A stretch of DNA of 64,000 nt from Anopheles merus (Eukaryota > Arthropoda > Insecta > Diptera > Culicidae): positions 3,590,739-3,654,738 of the forward strand of contig NC_054081.1 of NCBI RefSeq assembly GCF_017562075.2. The letters run 5' to 3'. Positions 1 through 12,200 of this stretch are shown piece after piece; within the stretch, counting starts at the first letter, position 1; each line of letters starts with the position of its first letter. The notes under the pieces were generated by a model. The model worked only from the letters and a program-made list of their open reading frames with translations, ran no database searches and was not told the origin of the DNA. Made by a program: the position numbers and the translations under genes.

Positions 1-1344
1 GCACAATGGTAGAATTCGCCCCGGTGCACTGGAAGTGAGCGTTCTGGCAGAAGAAGAAGGACAAAAAAACGATAAAAGATTGCTTTTTGCAGTTTAGTTT
101 CTCCGCCCTTTGGGTTGTTTGTGGGAAAAAAATGATCCAGCAAATATCTCACCTCACTCCGGGGTGTTTGGGGGACAAGCGGGACAGGCTGGGACCGAAC
201 ACAACTTCCAACCGATTTCCGATCGTGGACGAGTGGACATTGGTCCATGTTCAGGTACGTTTCTTTGGCGTATTTCATATTTATTGTGTCGCTTCGGCTA
301 AAAAGAAGCTGCAAAATCAAGTTAGGCTGCTAATGTTGCGCCGTTTGCCTACCTTCAGGAGTGAAAGCGGTAAGACCGGCATTGCCTACCTTTAGGCGCG
401 GTAAGAGTCGTGTACATTGAAACTGTTTTGAAAAAAACGAAAAGGAAACCCTCACTCTGATTGACTCGTTCGGAGCGGAGGTCGTTCTGCCAGTTTGGCG
501 TCGATGCATTAATTGCACGTTTCAGCACGTCCGTCGCAGCCAGCCGTCTTTAACATTCCTGTCTGCTACTCCGCTCCCTTCCCTCTCTGCTGTGCATTTC
601 GACACATTTCCATTTAAGCCACACCAAAAGGAAAACTTCATTCACCCACAGATGCAACGGATATGGCGAGACAAAAATATGTGGCGGCAACGCAAACCAC
701 ACACAAAACAAAAAGAATCGTTAAAGGCTTGCGTATCGCTCAGACAGACAGAAGCTGCCTGGAATGGTGTTTGACGTACGCGCATCATTCGTCCCCGGGG
801 AAGGGGAATGGATGCATCTCTCTCTCTCTCTCTCTCTCTCACTCCTCTCCCTGTATGTCTGGCTGTGTGTGTGTGTGTTGTGACGCTAATTTCGCACATC
901 AGTCAGCGTGAGCGTGGCCTGGTGGGGACCCCTGGTCTGTGGGACATGTGTTTCGTCTTGACAGCATCCGCTCCGCAAACGCTACGCAAACATCCTGCCG
1001 CCTCCGCCCGCCTGCTTCCCCCGCTGGCCTTCCTTCGCCGTGCCGTTTTGCTTCGTCTTTTGTGTCGCGGTATGTGACCGGCCTGAGACATTCCAGCTGC
1101 AGCTCGCGGTTGGGTTGGGTTGTTTGCCGCCCTGCCGTCGAGACGCTGAACGCTTTCGCCCGGCTGAATGGAATGATTTGCAGCCGATTTAAATTGCGGG
1201 GGGGGGGGGGGGGGGGGGGGCTGTGTGTCTTTGTGAACGGGACGGCGTATCGGAATCATAGTTTGCCGTTGCCGTACGCAAACAGGGAAATTGGGGAAGC
1301 ATTTGCGGTGAAGAAAATAGGGAATTTTATTTCCAACTGCGAGC
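1..1344. other. GC-richer noncoding stretch with simple repeats
   Basis: No gene is recognisable on either strand. The stretch holds a (TC)12 tract at 817-840, a short GT tract near 864-878 and a 23-base G run at 1198-1220. Open frames of up to 197 codons overlap these tracts and show no domain. Base composition changes abruptly to AT-rich at about 1345. Confidence 0.6.
1198..1220. repeat. poly-G run, 23 bases
   Basis: An uninterrupted run of 23 G on the plus strand. It is one of several unusually long G or C homopolymers in this window. The length may be inexact because such runs are prone to sequencing error. Confidence 0.9.
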
Positions 1345-2604
1345 AGTACTGAGGTGATATTCTCATTTTTGTTCCATACCGAGAAGAAGATTAAAAGGTG
1401 CAAGAAATTGTTGCAATAGCCACTCTTCCAATAGTCAAACAATATTTTCCAGACAATACTCGACATTGAGAAGGCTTCTAATAGAGTTAACCACAAAACA
1501 ATGAATCCTATTAGCCTTATTAGAAATATTAAAGCAACAACTCGAAAAATCGATCAATCTAGCTAGATTATACTTAAACGGTTCACTCCAACAGTCTACA
1601 TCGATAACAAGTTTCGTTGAAGAAACATATCCATTACCAATGGTTTTTTAGGATTCATGTAAATCTGATAATGGAAAAATCCTAGATTATATTTCAGCTT
1701 ATTTCCAAGAATAAGAAAAGCGTAAACTATGTAGAGAACCGAGTTAAATTAAAAATTCTTGTAGTGCACTTTCACAAACTCTTTCAGGTTATCTGTTAAA
1801 CTGAATTGGGAAGGAGATTTGAATGTTTATCAAGAAGCCATTAAAGCTGCCACATATTTGACATTTAGCTTATAGTTTGTTGGTTCGGCTCTATCGATAA
1901 ACACAAAAATACCTATGGTACATTCCTAGAATTTATTTATTCCAATTCTTACGAATTTATTCGTAGGTCCTAGAATATAGTTCTGTCGATTAGCCATAAG
2001 CCGAAGGAAAAGAGAGTCCTGTGCCTTCTTATACTGGAATCTAAGCTCAAATAACTACTAATCAACAGGCATATAAAATAAATAAATTACATTAACTATA
2101 ATAAATAATTTAAAATAGTCAAAATTCACCAACTATTTCCCAAATTCCATCATCCTATCCATAAGTGAAAATATGAATAATTGAAATGGCTTATTTTCTT
2201 CTTCTATTTGGCTTAACATCCTACGTGAACGTGTCCCAAGAAACATTTCCTATAGCTTTTACCCTTAAACATGTCTAAAGAATGCTTTACTATGAGTGTA
2301 CTAAGCCTTATAGTTTTAACATTTATTTTGAGGATGCTTAACAGTCTTTAATGTTGTTAAAACTTTAAAACGTTTTGAAAGCTATTATAAGACTGTATTA
2401 TAAGACTTATAAGATGCCTAGCTTTAACCATCCAGTAAACGTATTCTTAAGCATTTAAGACTCGTTATTCATTTTTATTATGTTTATTATGTTTCGTCAT
2501 GTTTATTATGCCACAGCCTTGAAAAAGCTTTTTGTGCAAATTGAGGTCATTTCAATGAAAACAATATTCTAAAATAATTTATTTTTCAGCTAAAAAGTTG
2601 CTTA
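1345..2604. other. AT-rich island, mostly unassigned
   Basis: The sequence is AT-rich and full of stops in all frames. It contains one stretch resembling a LINE reverse transcriptase (1452-1643) and AT-rich sequence such as AAATAAATAAAT near 2078, which could be a decayed LINE tail. The rest, including the TTAAGACT-like words around 2250-2460, I cannot assign. Confidence 0.5.
1452..1643 (+). pseudogene. reverse transcriptase fragment, LINE relic (Jockey-like)
   Basis: Seen: the frame reading from 1461 gives ILDIEKASNRVNHKT, then after about 25 residues a stop, then FTPTVYIDNKF and a second stop. Known: non-LTR reverse transcriptases of the Jockey and related clades have an LDIEKAFDRV-type block (motif A with a catalytic Asp), followed about 40 residues later by a YL..R...V.I...FS block before GVPQGS. 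Inferred: this is a decayed motif A to motif B segment. The catalytic AFD has become ASN, so the copy is dead. The GVPQGS and YADD blocks are not visible downstream. Chance similarity is possible because the match is short. Confidence 0.4.
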
Positions 2605-2802
2605 CAGGGTTTCCCACGATGTATTGGTTGGTTCCCATCAATTTTTGGTAGGTGCCCATATTTTGTTGGTCCAATTGTATTGATATCCAATAGGAATACC
2701 AATAAATTATGGGAACGAACCAAAACTGTATAGGATACGACCAAAAATCGTAGGAACGCACCAAAAATCATGGGAACTAGCCAATAAATCGTGGAAACCC
2801 TG
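2605..2802. mobile_element. palindromic MITE with TA target duplication
   Basis: Seen: the left end CAGGGTTTCCCACGAT is mirrored at the right end, whose reverse complement starts CAGGGTTTCCACGATTTATT. TA flanks both ends (2603-2604 and 2803-2804). Almost the whole 198 bp is an imperfect inverted repeat. The right half repeats a roughly 20-bp unit like ACCAAAAATCATGGGAAC about four times. There is no coding capacity. Known: TA duplications with short inverted repeats are typical of Tc1/mariner-type elements. Inferred: a nonautonomous or foldback element mobilised by such a transposase. Confidence 0.7.
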
Positions 2803-3223
2803 TATTATAGAGGCGCTTTGATATTTTTTAAATTTTTATAATGTATCTCAACAGTGAAATTTTCTTGGCAAGGAATTCTGCTCATACGCGAGCGATTACA
2901 GAATCAGAAAAAATCTCAAAAAATTCTCAACCATTATTATGACTTCACAATCATTACTTCATTGCCGTCTCAAGAACATATCGATAGCAATAAGCTGTAA
3001 TTTTGATAATTTGTGTACGCCTCACATCTTCACATCACATCACATCTAGAAATGGTTTTAACAATTAGTCTTAACAGTGTTCTGTAGATGGACCCTATCA
3101 GTCTTAAAAGAGTTTTATTATAGTCGTATTTGGTCGTACAAGACATTCAAATGAAAAAGGGAGGCTTAATGGAAAAACCTTAACAACAACGTTCAAACTA
3201 TGATAAGACTTAAAATGTTACTT
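2803..3223. other. AT-rich island, unassigned
   Basis: Stop-rich AT sequence with loosely repeated TTAACA and TCTTA words. No gene or element end is recognisable. Confidence 0.5.
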
Positions 3224-3378
3224 GGAGCCGGTTGATACAGGTTTTCGAGACTTTATTCATTACGACGCAGCCGGATAGTCATTCCTTGCTACGGGGGCAC
3301 GGTCCATTCTAGGCTTGAACCCATGACGGGCATGTTATTGAGTGGTTCGAGTTGACGACTGTACCACGGGATCGCCTC
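3224..3378 (-). mobile_element. tRNA-derived SINE, 3'-truncated
   Basis: Seen on the minus strand: the element opens CGATCCCGTGGTACAGTCG and carries GGGTTCAAGCC about 50 bases later. These fit a degenerate tRNA A box (TGGTACAGTCG) and B box (GGGTTCAAGCC) at the expected spacing. A body follows with GACTATCC and AATAAAGTC. Known: mosquito genomes carry tRNA-like SINEs transcribed by RNA polymerase III from such internal boxes. The body word GACTATCC recurs in the SINE fragment at 54071-54195. Inferred: the 5' head and part of the body of one family. The (GAA)n end seen in the other copy is missing, and no target duplication was found. Confidence 0.65.
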
Positions 3379-5486
3379 TTATCTATCAGCAGCAATCTAT
3401 CAGGCTTATCTATCAGCAGGAATAGTTGTAAAAAACATCTGCTAACACACTTTCCAAATAAATTTGACAGTTGTTGATGTAACGCGACTATTTTATCCTA
3501 AATATATGTTTTCATCGTAATTTTGATGTCTTGTGTGATGAGTAATTTAGTTATTGATAAAACTATATGTTAACCAGGAGATCCCGACAGTTTTTTTTGT
3601 AAATGATCTTAACATGAAACACTATCCCCAAGCTAATAAGGTTGGTCGAGTTTGAGTTTGAATGTATTACATTATTCCGTCAAAAGTAACCTTAATTTAA
3701 ATCATTTGCATAGCCCGACCACTCACATTACTTTGAGATGGTGCTTAAAGAGATGCAAAAAACCACAACGAAACCCACCGATCATTTAAACATTTCATTC
3801 GGACGGCAAAACCACGGACCACTTGCCTTAGCGGACGCTTCGGTTTATTACGCTTTTATTACTTAAACAGGAAGAAACTGTGTTTTAATGGTTCGTCCGC
3901 CACGACGGCACACGTGTTTATCTTTACCGTGGCAGTAGAAAGGGACACACACACACATACAAACCAACAGGCCACAGACCGCACACAGCCGCGGTGGGGG
4001 CCGTGGAATTGCTGTTTGAATTTAATTTTCACGTATGGTGCCCCGAAACAGCCGCGTGCATGCATTTGTTTGAATGAACGCAAGCGAGTGCAGGCGTGCA
4101 AAAAAAAAGGGAGAAAAAAGGGAGGACAAATAACATGCAACACCACCAAACGGAGAGATGTTTCGTATTCAGTTTTTGTTGATGTTACTGCTGTTGTCTT
4201 CCTTTTTCTTGCGCTCGTCTAGCCGGAGAGCTATTTTCCGGACGGTGGGGCCTTATTTATAGAATCGCACGTCTCGCTGTGTGTGATTGAAAGTCTCTCC
4301 CTTGTGTTCCCTGTGCGCGCGTGTGTGTGTGTGTTGTGTGCAAGACGTTTTTATATGCGCGTTCTGCCTTTTCCAGTTTCGGCAGTGACTTTGGCCGGGC
4401 CCATAGTTGGAGCATATTCGCGAAGACTTCACATAAAAGAAAGGGGTGCAGAGGGAACACAAAAAACGACCCCAGAACAAGGTTGCACACTCGCACACTT
4501 GCACCGATGTGAACCAGCATGTTTCCTTCGGCCGCGTCTCAAGACGAGCATAAGAAAATCGGGGGGGGGGCATGGCATACATGTGCTTTGTTATTTGTCA
4601 AAAAAAAAGAAAAGAGAAAAGAGAGCTGACAAAAATGGGAAAACTGCACGGAGCAAATCAAATAGATGCAACAGTGTGCACACACACACACGCCCACACA
4701 GCACGGTGACAACTTTGAAGCAGGATGTCAGCCTTCGTTATACGGTGCCGTTCACCTCCTCGTCCTCCGCCTTCCCACCCCCCACCCCCCGCCTGCGTTT
4801 TCAGGCGGGCCCCAGCAGCATAACGAAGATGCAACGGTGGCAATCGACTGGTAACGAATATGCGGTGCAGTGAGGCGATACATTTGAATGTTGTCTTATT
4901 ATCACGGCCCTTTGCCGGGGCAGTGGAGCAGGAGCCGGATTTTCTCCGATCTTTTCATTCGCCCAAATCGTGGAAGGATGAAATCGTTATCGGCACAATA
5001 TGGGAAACGGGGGATGGGGCCTTTTTTGGTCTTTTTTTTTTGTTGCTGCATTCGAGAAGGTGGAAGATGATTGAGATATCTTTTTGGGGGAGGTGGGGGT
5101 GCACGTTTGTAGTGGGAGCGCGAGGAGGAGGAGGAGGAGGGGAAGGAAGGGAGGATCTGACGAATTCAATCACAAAGTGCAGCTGCCGCCCCTATGCTTG
5201 TGCCGAGTGGGGCGGGGCTAGTTGTTGGATCATTTTAATCAATTTTCAACTCGTTTTGGTAGACGTTTTTGCCGCTCGTATTTCTAGGTTAGGTTTCGTT
5301 TGGTAGATGAAGGGTTTTGGTGCCGGGGAAAAAATGGAAATGGGAAAGAGTTGTCGTGGAAATGTATAAGTTTTGTATGTAAGTCTTAAAACCATTTTTA
5401 TTTTAAACTTTTTTATGCAGGAAAAATTGCCTTCGAGATTTCTGAAATATGTATATTCGAGCAGTTTGATTTGTCCTTGCTCTCAT
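3379..5486. other. noncoding stretch, AT-rich then GC-richer
   Basis: AT-rich to about 3720, then GC-richer with short CA/GT tracts (3944-3957, 4320-4334, 4678-4690), a G run at 4561-4570 and GGA-rich sequence around 5125-5155. The largest open frame (196 codons from 4283) shows no domain. AT content rises again after 5340 at the next island. Confidence 0.55.
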
Positions 5487-5923
5487 TAATGGTGCGAGCT
5501 CGGACTCAGACCTACACGTTTCCGATTCCGTGTTCGGGGTGCGGAATCGGAATCGAACTGGGAATCGCAATGCATCCCGAATGAGAATCAGTTCTTGAAT
5601 TCAAATAAGAAAATTCAGAAGCGAAGTCAGTACGAGAATCTTCATAGCAATGGTGCGTTTATTAGTAAATTTGGATTCTTTGCGGCTATCAATACCATCA
5701 CGGACTATACGGATCATTATTGGACCTAAATTCCTTAACTTATAGAGATGCCGAAACCGACTCCGCTTCGAATCCAGTTCTGATTTCGAAGCCAACTTCG
5801 ATCTGAGAGCCGATTTCGATTCCGGAACCGATGAATCCGGACCTACTATCCGGAATCGATTCCAGAAAACATCGGAGCCAGCCAGAATCGATTCCGACAA
5901 AAACTTCATTTTTATCATCACTA
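5487..5923. mobile_element. hAT-like MITE carrying a short GATTCC/GGAACC minisatellite (copy 1)
   Basis: Seen: the left end is TAATGGTGCGAGCTCGGA and the right end is TTTATCATCACTA. Its flanks are GCTCTCAT (5479-5486) and GTTCTCAT (5924-5931), matching at 7 of 8 bases. Known: hAT elements make 8-bp duplications and often end YAGTGRTGGG. Inferred: a nonautonomous hAT insertion. Inside are two short blocks of variant hexamers (about 5510-5590 and 5755-5905) around a spacer containing TTTGGATTCTTTG and GCTATCAA. The same layout occurs at 61190-61913, where the hexamer blocks are much longer. No transposase is encoded. Confidence 0.75.
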
Positions 5924-5949
5924 GTTCTCATTGGCAAAGGTTTAGAGGG

Positions 5950-6121
5950 TAGCGGTGGGCAAACTTTTGAGGCAAAGGGCCAAATTTAGTAAATGATTTA
6001 AAGCCGCAGGCCAGGAGAATGCGGTTTTTCTATTATTTTGCTTTAATTATTACATTATAAAGTTTTAGAAACAAAATAATTTGTATTATTGCTGTTTTCC
6101 TAAAAGGGCTGCCGACCGCTG
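5950..6121. mobile_element. possible second hAT-like relic
   Basis: Seen: TAGCGGTGGGCAAAC at the left and GGGCTGCCGACCGCTG at the right, whose reverse complement begins CAGCGGTCGGCAGCC. The ends are therefore inverted and similar. Known: hAT-type nonautonomous elements often end CAGNGGTGGGCAAAC. The flanking 8-mers (TTAGAGGG and GGTTAGGG) agree only weakly, so no convincing target duplication supports the call. The element would be 172 bp, AT-rich and noncoding, 27 bp to the right of the previous MITE. Confidence 0.4.
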
Positions 6122-9100
6122 GGTTAGGGTCATTGAGGGACGGAGAGTTTTTGCTCTCCAATACCAATACTATGAAGATTAATAATTTCCCTTTTAAAAA
6201 CCATTCTCACTATTGGCTAAGAAGCAAACATATAATACCAAATTTAATACAAAAGAGCACTAAAAATCACTAAGTTTGAGTAACTAATCCAATCTGCTCG
6301 AAAACTGCGCGAAAACTCCACACATGATTGCTCGAAATCGTTGAATCGACAAAGAACAATAGCCAAACAGTCGCTCGCTCGTAAATGAAACACACTCCTG
6401 GCCCTGCTTTTCCATCCCAGTGTGTGGGGGATGAGTTTACGGTCAAACTGTTTGCAGCACGTTCCAGCGAGGGCGTTTTTGCATCGCTGTGTGGCGAAAC
6501 AATAAATACTACTCCCAGACGGGTTCCTGTGCCTTACGGTTCGCGCAGATCCGGCACATTCCATGTGAACAAAATCCGATTACAATACAGGTGCACGCTG
6601 GTTCGTGTGCCACTGACGGCGGGAATAGATCTGTCCTGCCCCACCACTGGTGGTGTGCCAGATCGGGGAGGTGTGGAGGATGTGGAGATTTAAATGCCAT
6701 TAGCCAATTTATGGCTTTCAATTTCGACCACATTCCTCCCCGGCGCATTCCACCGTGCGCTTCCGCTGCACACAGAGCGCGCACTGTCCGATGCCAAAAA
6801 GTCATCCATTTGCTCACCGCCCATCCCTAAATCCAGTCCCTCCTAGTGGCCGGTGCCGGGGTGCAACCCCTCCTTGACTTGTGCCTTTTTTCTGCGCCTC
6901 TTCGGCAGCTCCGTGCTCGGGCTTCTTCATCGGCCACACCACGATTGCGTCCGAATGTCCGCCTCTCCGCTTCGCTGGAATCTCTGTGCGCTGTAAATCA
7001 TTTTTAATTTTCACCGCCTGCCAAACCAACCCGCCCTTTCGCCCCACATTCCCCCGGGCAGGGGGGGGGGGACACAACGCCCGAGATTTCGATCGTCCCG
7101 GTTGGGGCCAGCATTTCGCACAAACAGCGCTGCACTCCAATGAGAAATGAGTGTCCGATCGGAACTGATCCGGTGGCGGCGTGTGTGCTGACACCCCGCA
7201 CACCGATCGGGGTGGAAATCACGCGCCCGGGGCCAAGGAAACATAAAAATTAAGATGTAAAACATCTGGAGCTGACCGTGAATTACGCCCGTTAATACTT
7301 TCGCCGGAGCTGGGGCGCGCGCGCGAAAGGTGCACGGGCGTGGTAAATGTTTATTTCCCCTCCCTGGTTTATGGGGCTGGCGACCAGTCATGGCATTTGC
7401 GGAGCTCAAGCTCGCAGCTCGGAGGACACATAAACGAAGAAAGGAACCCAACAAAAAAAAACAAAAAAAAAACAAAATTACTCTTCCACACCCTTCACAG
7501 CTCGGGCGGGAGCAAAAAATCAATTACCTTTAGCCGTTGCTGAATTTCATTTGCCAACCCCAAACCCCAAAAACTGCACGTACACGCAGGATGGGTGGGG
7601 AGGGGGGGGGGGGTAACACGGGTGATGCCTAATGAATTCATGCCCTAACGGCGCCCGAGCGCTTAGCGAAAGCTGTTTTACCGCTTTTCGGTTAGAATAT
7701 TTTTATGTTTATCGTTACTTTTATCGGCGGCTAAGATATGCGGCCCGGGCCGGCACCGGGTGAACCGGGAGGGGCATGGGACCGCGTCCACGGGGGTGTG
7801 GGTTGCAAATGAGCGTAAAGATTTGCTGCGCTTTTCCGGGTGCCGGGCCGTGAAGGGCCGCGTTCAGCGCGTTCATGCAAACGCGGGCGTAATTATGTTA
7901 TTAAATCTAAGCTGGCCTAACGGGACGGTTGGCGGAGGGCGGGAAGGCGGGGGAGTTTGGGGGTCAGCTGCTTCGAAAGCTGCTTAGCATACCTGAGCAA
8001 CGATCCGGTCCGGTGCCGTTTTGAATTGTTTGCCCTGCTTAGGAGCGCCCTTTTGCTTCGCAAATGGTGCATTTGTAATGTGGGCAGTATACTTTCGGGC
8101 TGAAAGTAATTGTCCTTTTTTTGTTTGTTTGTTTGCATTTACATACAAGTGCAGGCAACTTGTAGTTGTTTTTGGAATAATTATTTTGTGTTGAAAAATA
8201 ATGGACATTTTCCCCAAAGATAAACATAAAAGATGTAAACACTGTTTCGCAAGGCGTCCGAGGTGCTGCTCTGCTTAACTTTTCGTTCTTGTTTTTTATT
8301 GTAGTTTATTGCAGTTACTGTAGCTTAGGTTATTGCTGTAGCGGTTGGTACACAGCATGTCCCAGAACACACAAAACACCTTTCTTTCCAACAAATTGAG
8401 TAAGGAAAGTGTAAAGTACAACATTTTTGTATTTTTAACTACACACTTCGGTAGCTATAAACAACACGTCAAGTATGTATCTGGGTGGCTTGGTCAGGAA
8501 ACAGATTTACATGTCTTACAGCCACCACCTTCCAACAGCCAGGCCGTTGGTAATGGGTTGCATGTTTGTTACTTTAAATAAAAACCACACATACACACAA
8601 CCCGCCAAGCGGAAGCAGCGCCTAAATGTTCGATTCGCATCGCAAACCCTCCATCTTTGGTTGTTGCTGTCTGCTGTTTGTTGCACTGTGCCAAAGCGCG
8701 CGGCCCAAGGCCCATATGCCTCGCGTGTGTGTGCGGGTGTTTGTCGGCATTTTTCAATTTTTCTCGCTTGTCGAGCGCTTCCGTTTTCCTGCTGAAACTC
8801 ATTTCCCGTTTTGGCCTATTCCTTCGGCATTTCCGGCAACAGTGCTCGAGCAGGGGTCGCAGCTGCCCTGGCACGTTGAAATGAACAGAACGGCGGCGGC
8901 ACCAGGCAAGGTAACAAAAAGAGCAGACAAAAAAAAAAACACACAAAACATTAGTGGCAGGAGGGAATGGAAAAATCCACGTGTGAAGTTTAGCTGCTCA
9001 AATGCTACCGTTTTCCCCCCCGGCGAGTGAGAAAACCAGAATGAAAGAACGGCGAGTAAATCAACCACGCTTCCCCGGGCAAGCGAAGAAAAGAGAGGTG

Positions 9101-12100
9101 CGGCCAATTGGGCAATGATGGGGGGAGGGGGGGGCGGGGTGGTGGGCGCACCGGACGGCATCTTAAACAACAACGGTCGCGGCAAGTGCGCACGGCCGCA
9201 CAAAAACATACAATCCGGCAATAAATTATAACTTTTTACAGCGTGGCAGCACCCTACGGGCATACGTAATGCTCAGCCCCTCCGCCTGTCCACGATCCGA
9301 CGGTGGGCGCGACGGTGGGTGGATGTGTCAAGATGTGTTGTTGTTTCGCCGGCTGGCCGCGCTTTGGATCGGAATTTATTCGCTGCCTTGCGCTTTCCCA
9401 CCGACGATTTGCGGGTCGCAAAAAGTCGAGTGCAAGAAAGAAAAAAAACAAACACCAAAACGACACCTTAACACGTATCAACACGGGGCAATGTGTTTGT
9501 GGGTCGACGGCACTTAGTGCACCAGAAGGGGGGGGGGGGGGGGTTGTGGTAATGAAAAAACTGCAACCGATTCGCTACATCCTTTGCCAAAGCATCCCGT
9601 GCAGCACGCGGGATGGCGCCTGAAAAAGAAAAACCACCTGAAAAGTGTGGATGAGAGGGGGGGGGGCGGGGGCGTGCGAGGAGCAAAATATTAACTCGTG
9701 GCAGGAGCGATGCGATTAAAAGCAAATCATTCGCACGGCCAATCGCTGGCCGAGGAGGCGGGAAGCGCACTGCGCCTTGATGGAAATCATCGGTGTATCC
9801 CGGTCACGGCACCACGGGCGAAAACACGTGCTGTGCATATTTCTTGTGCGATATGGTTCGAGTTGCTGGGTTTCGGTGCGCACAGAGAAAATATAGAAAC
9901 AGCTGACGTACAGCCCCTTCCACTTCTTGCCCTCCCCCCCTCCCCTCTCCTTCTACCAGCCAGCGACGGGGGAAGAATGGTTCGTGACCGCCGCCGTTGG
10001 AATGGAAATCTCGGGTCATTGCGCGGGAGCAGAATTTCCCCTCCCCCCCCCCTCCCCCCCCCATTTCGAGATTCGTGAAGCCGGAGGTCCGTTTAGGAAT
10101 GCTGCACGAAAGATCGAACTCATGGCGGTAAGATAAAAAGCGATCTGTTCGGGCATTCTGGAAACAGGTCCACGTGACCCATGCAGCAGCACTAGCATTT
10201 TTAAAATCACACTCATCCTGAGCGCCAGAGAAGAAAGCAAAAAGGGTCTGCCGTGGGTCAGGAAAAATTCGCCACACACACACCCACACACTTCGGCAAA
10301 GGTCGATGCCACGGTCGGGTGTCATGTATTTTGTTCCCGGCCAGGGCATCATTTATTTCGGGAGACCTGGGTCATTCTCCCTGCCACTTTTCTACATTTG
10401 CTTTCACGTGGAAGTGTGCTCGTGCCAAGTACTCGGAGTGCTCGTGTGAAAATCTAATTTATGCTGAAGATTATTTTTCACTCCCTGTCTCGCCTTCCTG
10501 GCATGAAAATGGGAAAATAAATGCTGCTTGCCCTCCCTCAAAAAAAAAAAAAAAAGGGACGGCTCGGGTTATGGAAAGGGCAAGAAGCGCTGGCTAAAAT
10601 AATGAAAAATAAAACAAAACCATAAGCTTTCTGATGTGAGGGTTGAAGCTGAACTCGAAAGAAGACAACAACAAAAAATGGCAGAAACTGCAAAGAAAAT
10701 GACGATCGTAAGGAAAATGTGACACAATAAAAACAGCACTGTACTGTACACTCCTGGCCCAGCATGGGACAGAACACAAAACATGCAGCAACAAAGCCGG
10801 GGACAGCAAAAACTCTGTCGTCTTGTGTTGTCTACAGCAGGCGGTAGGATTGCAACGCTACAAAAAAAAAGGAACTCTACAGCTTATAATTTCCTCCTAA
10901 GGTCAGCACGGGCCTGGCTGGTGGAGTGGAGCGTTTATTTTGAGCGTCTCGCCTGCCGTCTGCGAAGATGCTGCCCCGGGCGAAGGTGTTTTGGTCAGCT
11001 TTTTTTTTGTGCTGGCGTTAAGTGAAACACGAGCAGAGCCCGGTCATCCGATGGCTGCAGTCCACCTTATGGTGGCGTATTAGTTATTCGCGCACCGGCC
11101 CCTTGTGATTGTGACCTTCCTCTTTGCTTCTGGTTCGTTTATTTTAATTTGCTCACTCTCTTTCTCTCTCTTTTTTATAAATCTCTCTCTCTCTCTCTCT
11201 TCAAGCTAGGAATTGTTAGGGAACCTGAGCTTTGGAGCTGCGTAATTTATGCTCCACTTCGTCCGGCAGAGAATGTTCCGCTTGTAAGCCGCCGTCACTA
11301 GTCGGTGTTGCGTTGCGCTGACAGTGTGGTCGTACCGTTTGCAGCTCATTTCGCGCGTCTTTATTCGGCGCTGCTGCCAAGGGGAAGCAGGTTGATTACA
11401 CACTCCGTCTAGAGGGAGCTGAAATCTGAAGAACTCTCAATGACATTACACAGCATCATCTGCTGAACTGTCCAGCCGAAGTTACTTTTCCCCAGCCCTT
11501 CGTCTTCTTCTTCTTCTTCTTCTTCTTGATGCTAAAATGTGTGGGATGCAAATGAAGGATTTACGGTTCCTCCGCCTGCGATTGAAGTCAGTAGCCGGAC
11601 GGCCACAGATTTGGACCCGTGTGAGATGTGTATTATTTTACGTGCCCTGCGGGCTGCTTAAAACGCCAACGCCTGCCGTGCGCTGTGCCATGCTCGCCTC
11701 GATGCCACCCCCCTCAAACCACCGAGAACCATTGGGAAAGGTTCTCGCGTGCCCGGAGACAAATGACGATGACGTAGGGCCCGGCTGGCTTTCATCCGCT
11801 TTCGCCGGGCCCGCAGGGAAGCACACCTGAAACCGTTCCCAGGCAGGCAGGGACAGCAACGGTTGACTAATGATGATACCCACCCCGGTCCACCCGACTA
11901 GCAGGACAGGGCGAAGAATGAAGGCAACACACACACACACACATCGGGAGCACCGTTTGCTTGGGGTTCGAGTTTCAATTAGCATTGTCCAAAGATTGTA
12001 TCACATTTTTGTACCGGTGTGTGCGTCACCCCAGCCATGTTAATAGATCCATTATGGTCGGTCCGTGTGTACAGTAACACCCAGGGTTCGTCGCCCTCCC

Positions 12101-12200
12101 ACTGCCTGCTGGTGATAAGACAATGGGGGACCGGTACGCAGGACGGTCGATCGATGGAGCGGTAAGGTGAAGGCGGGTTAGTGATGGGAATCTAATAGGT
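6122..12200. other. GC-richer noncoding stretch with many short homopolymers
   Basis: No gene is recognisable. The largest open frames (170 codons at 7011-7523 minus, 182 codons at 9804-10352 minus) lack domains and run through poly-G or poly-A tracts. Simple repeats include G runs at 7061-7071, 7602-7613 and 9528-9543, a C-rich block around 10041-10060, an A run at 10540-10555, (CT)9 near 11183-11200 and (TTC)7 near 11505-11525. Confidence 0.55.
9528..9543. repeat. poly-G run, 16 bases
   Basis: An uninterrupted plus-strand G run. A second G-rich block follows at about 9656-9671. Confidence 0.85.
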
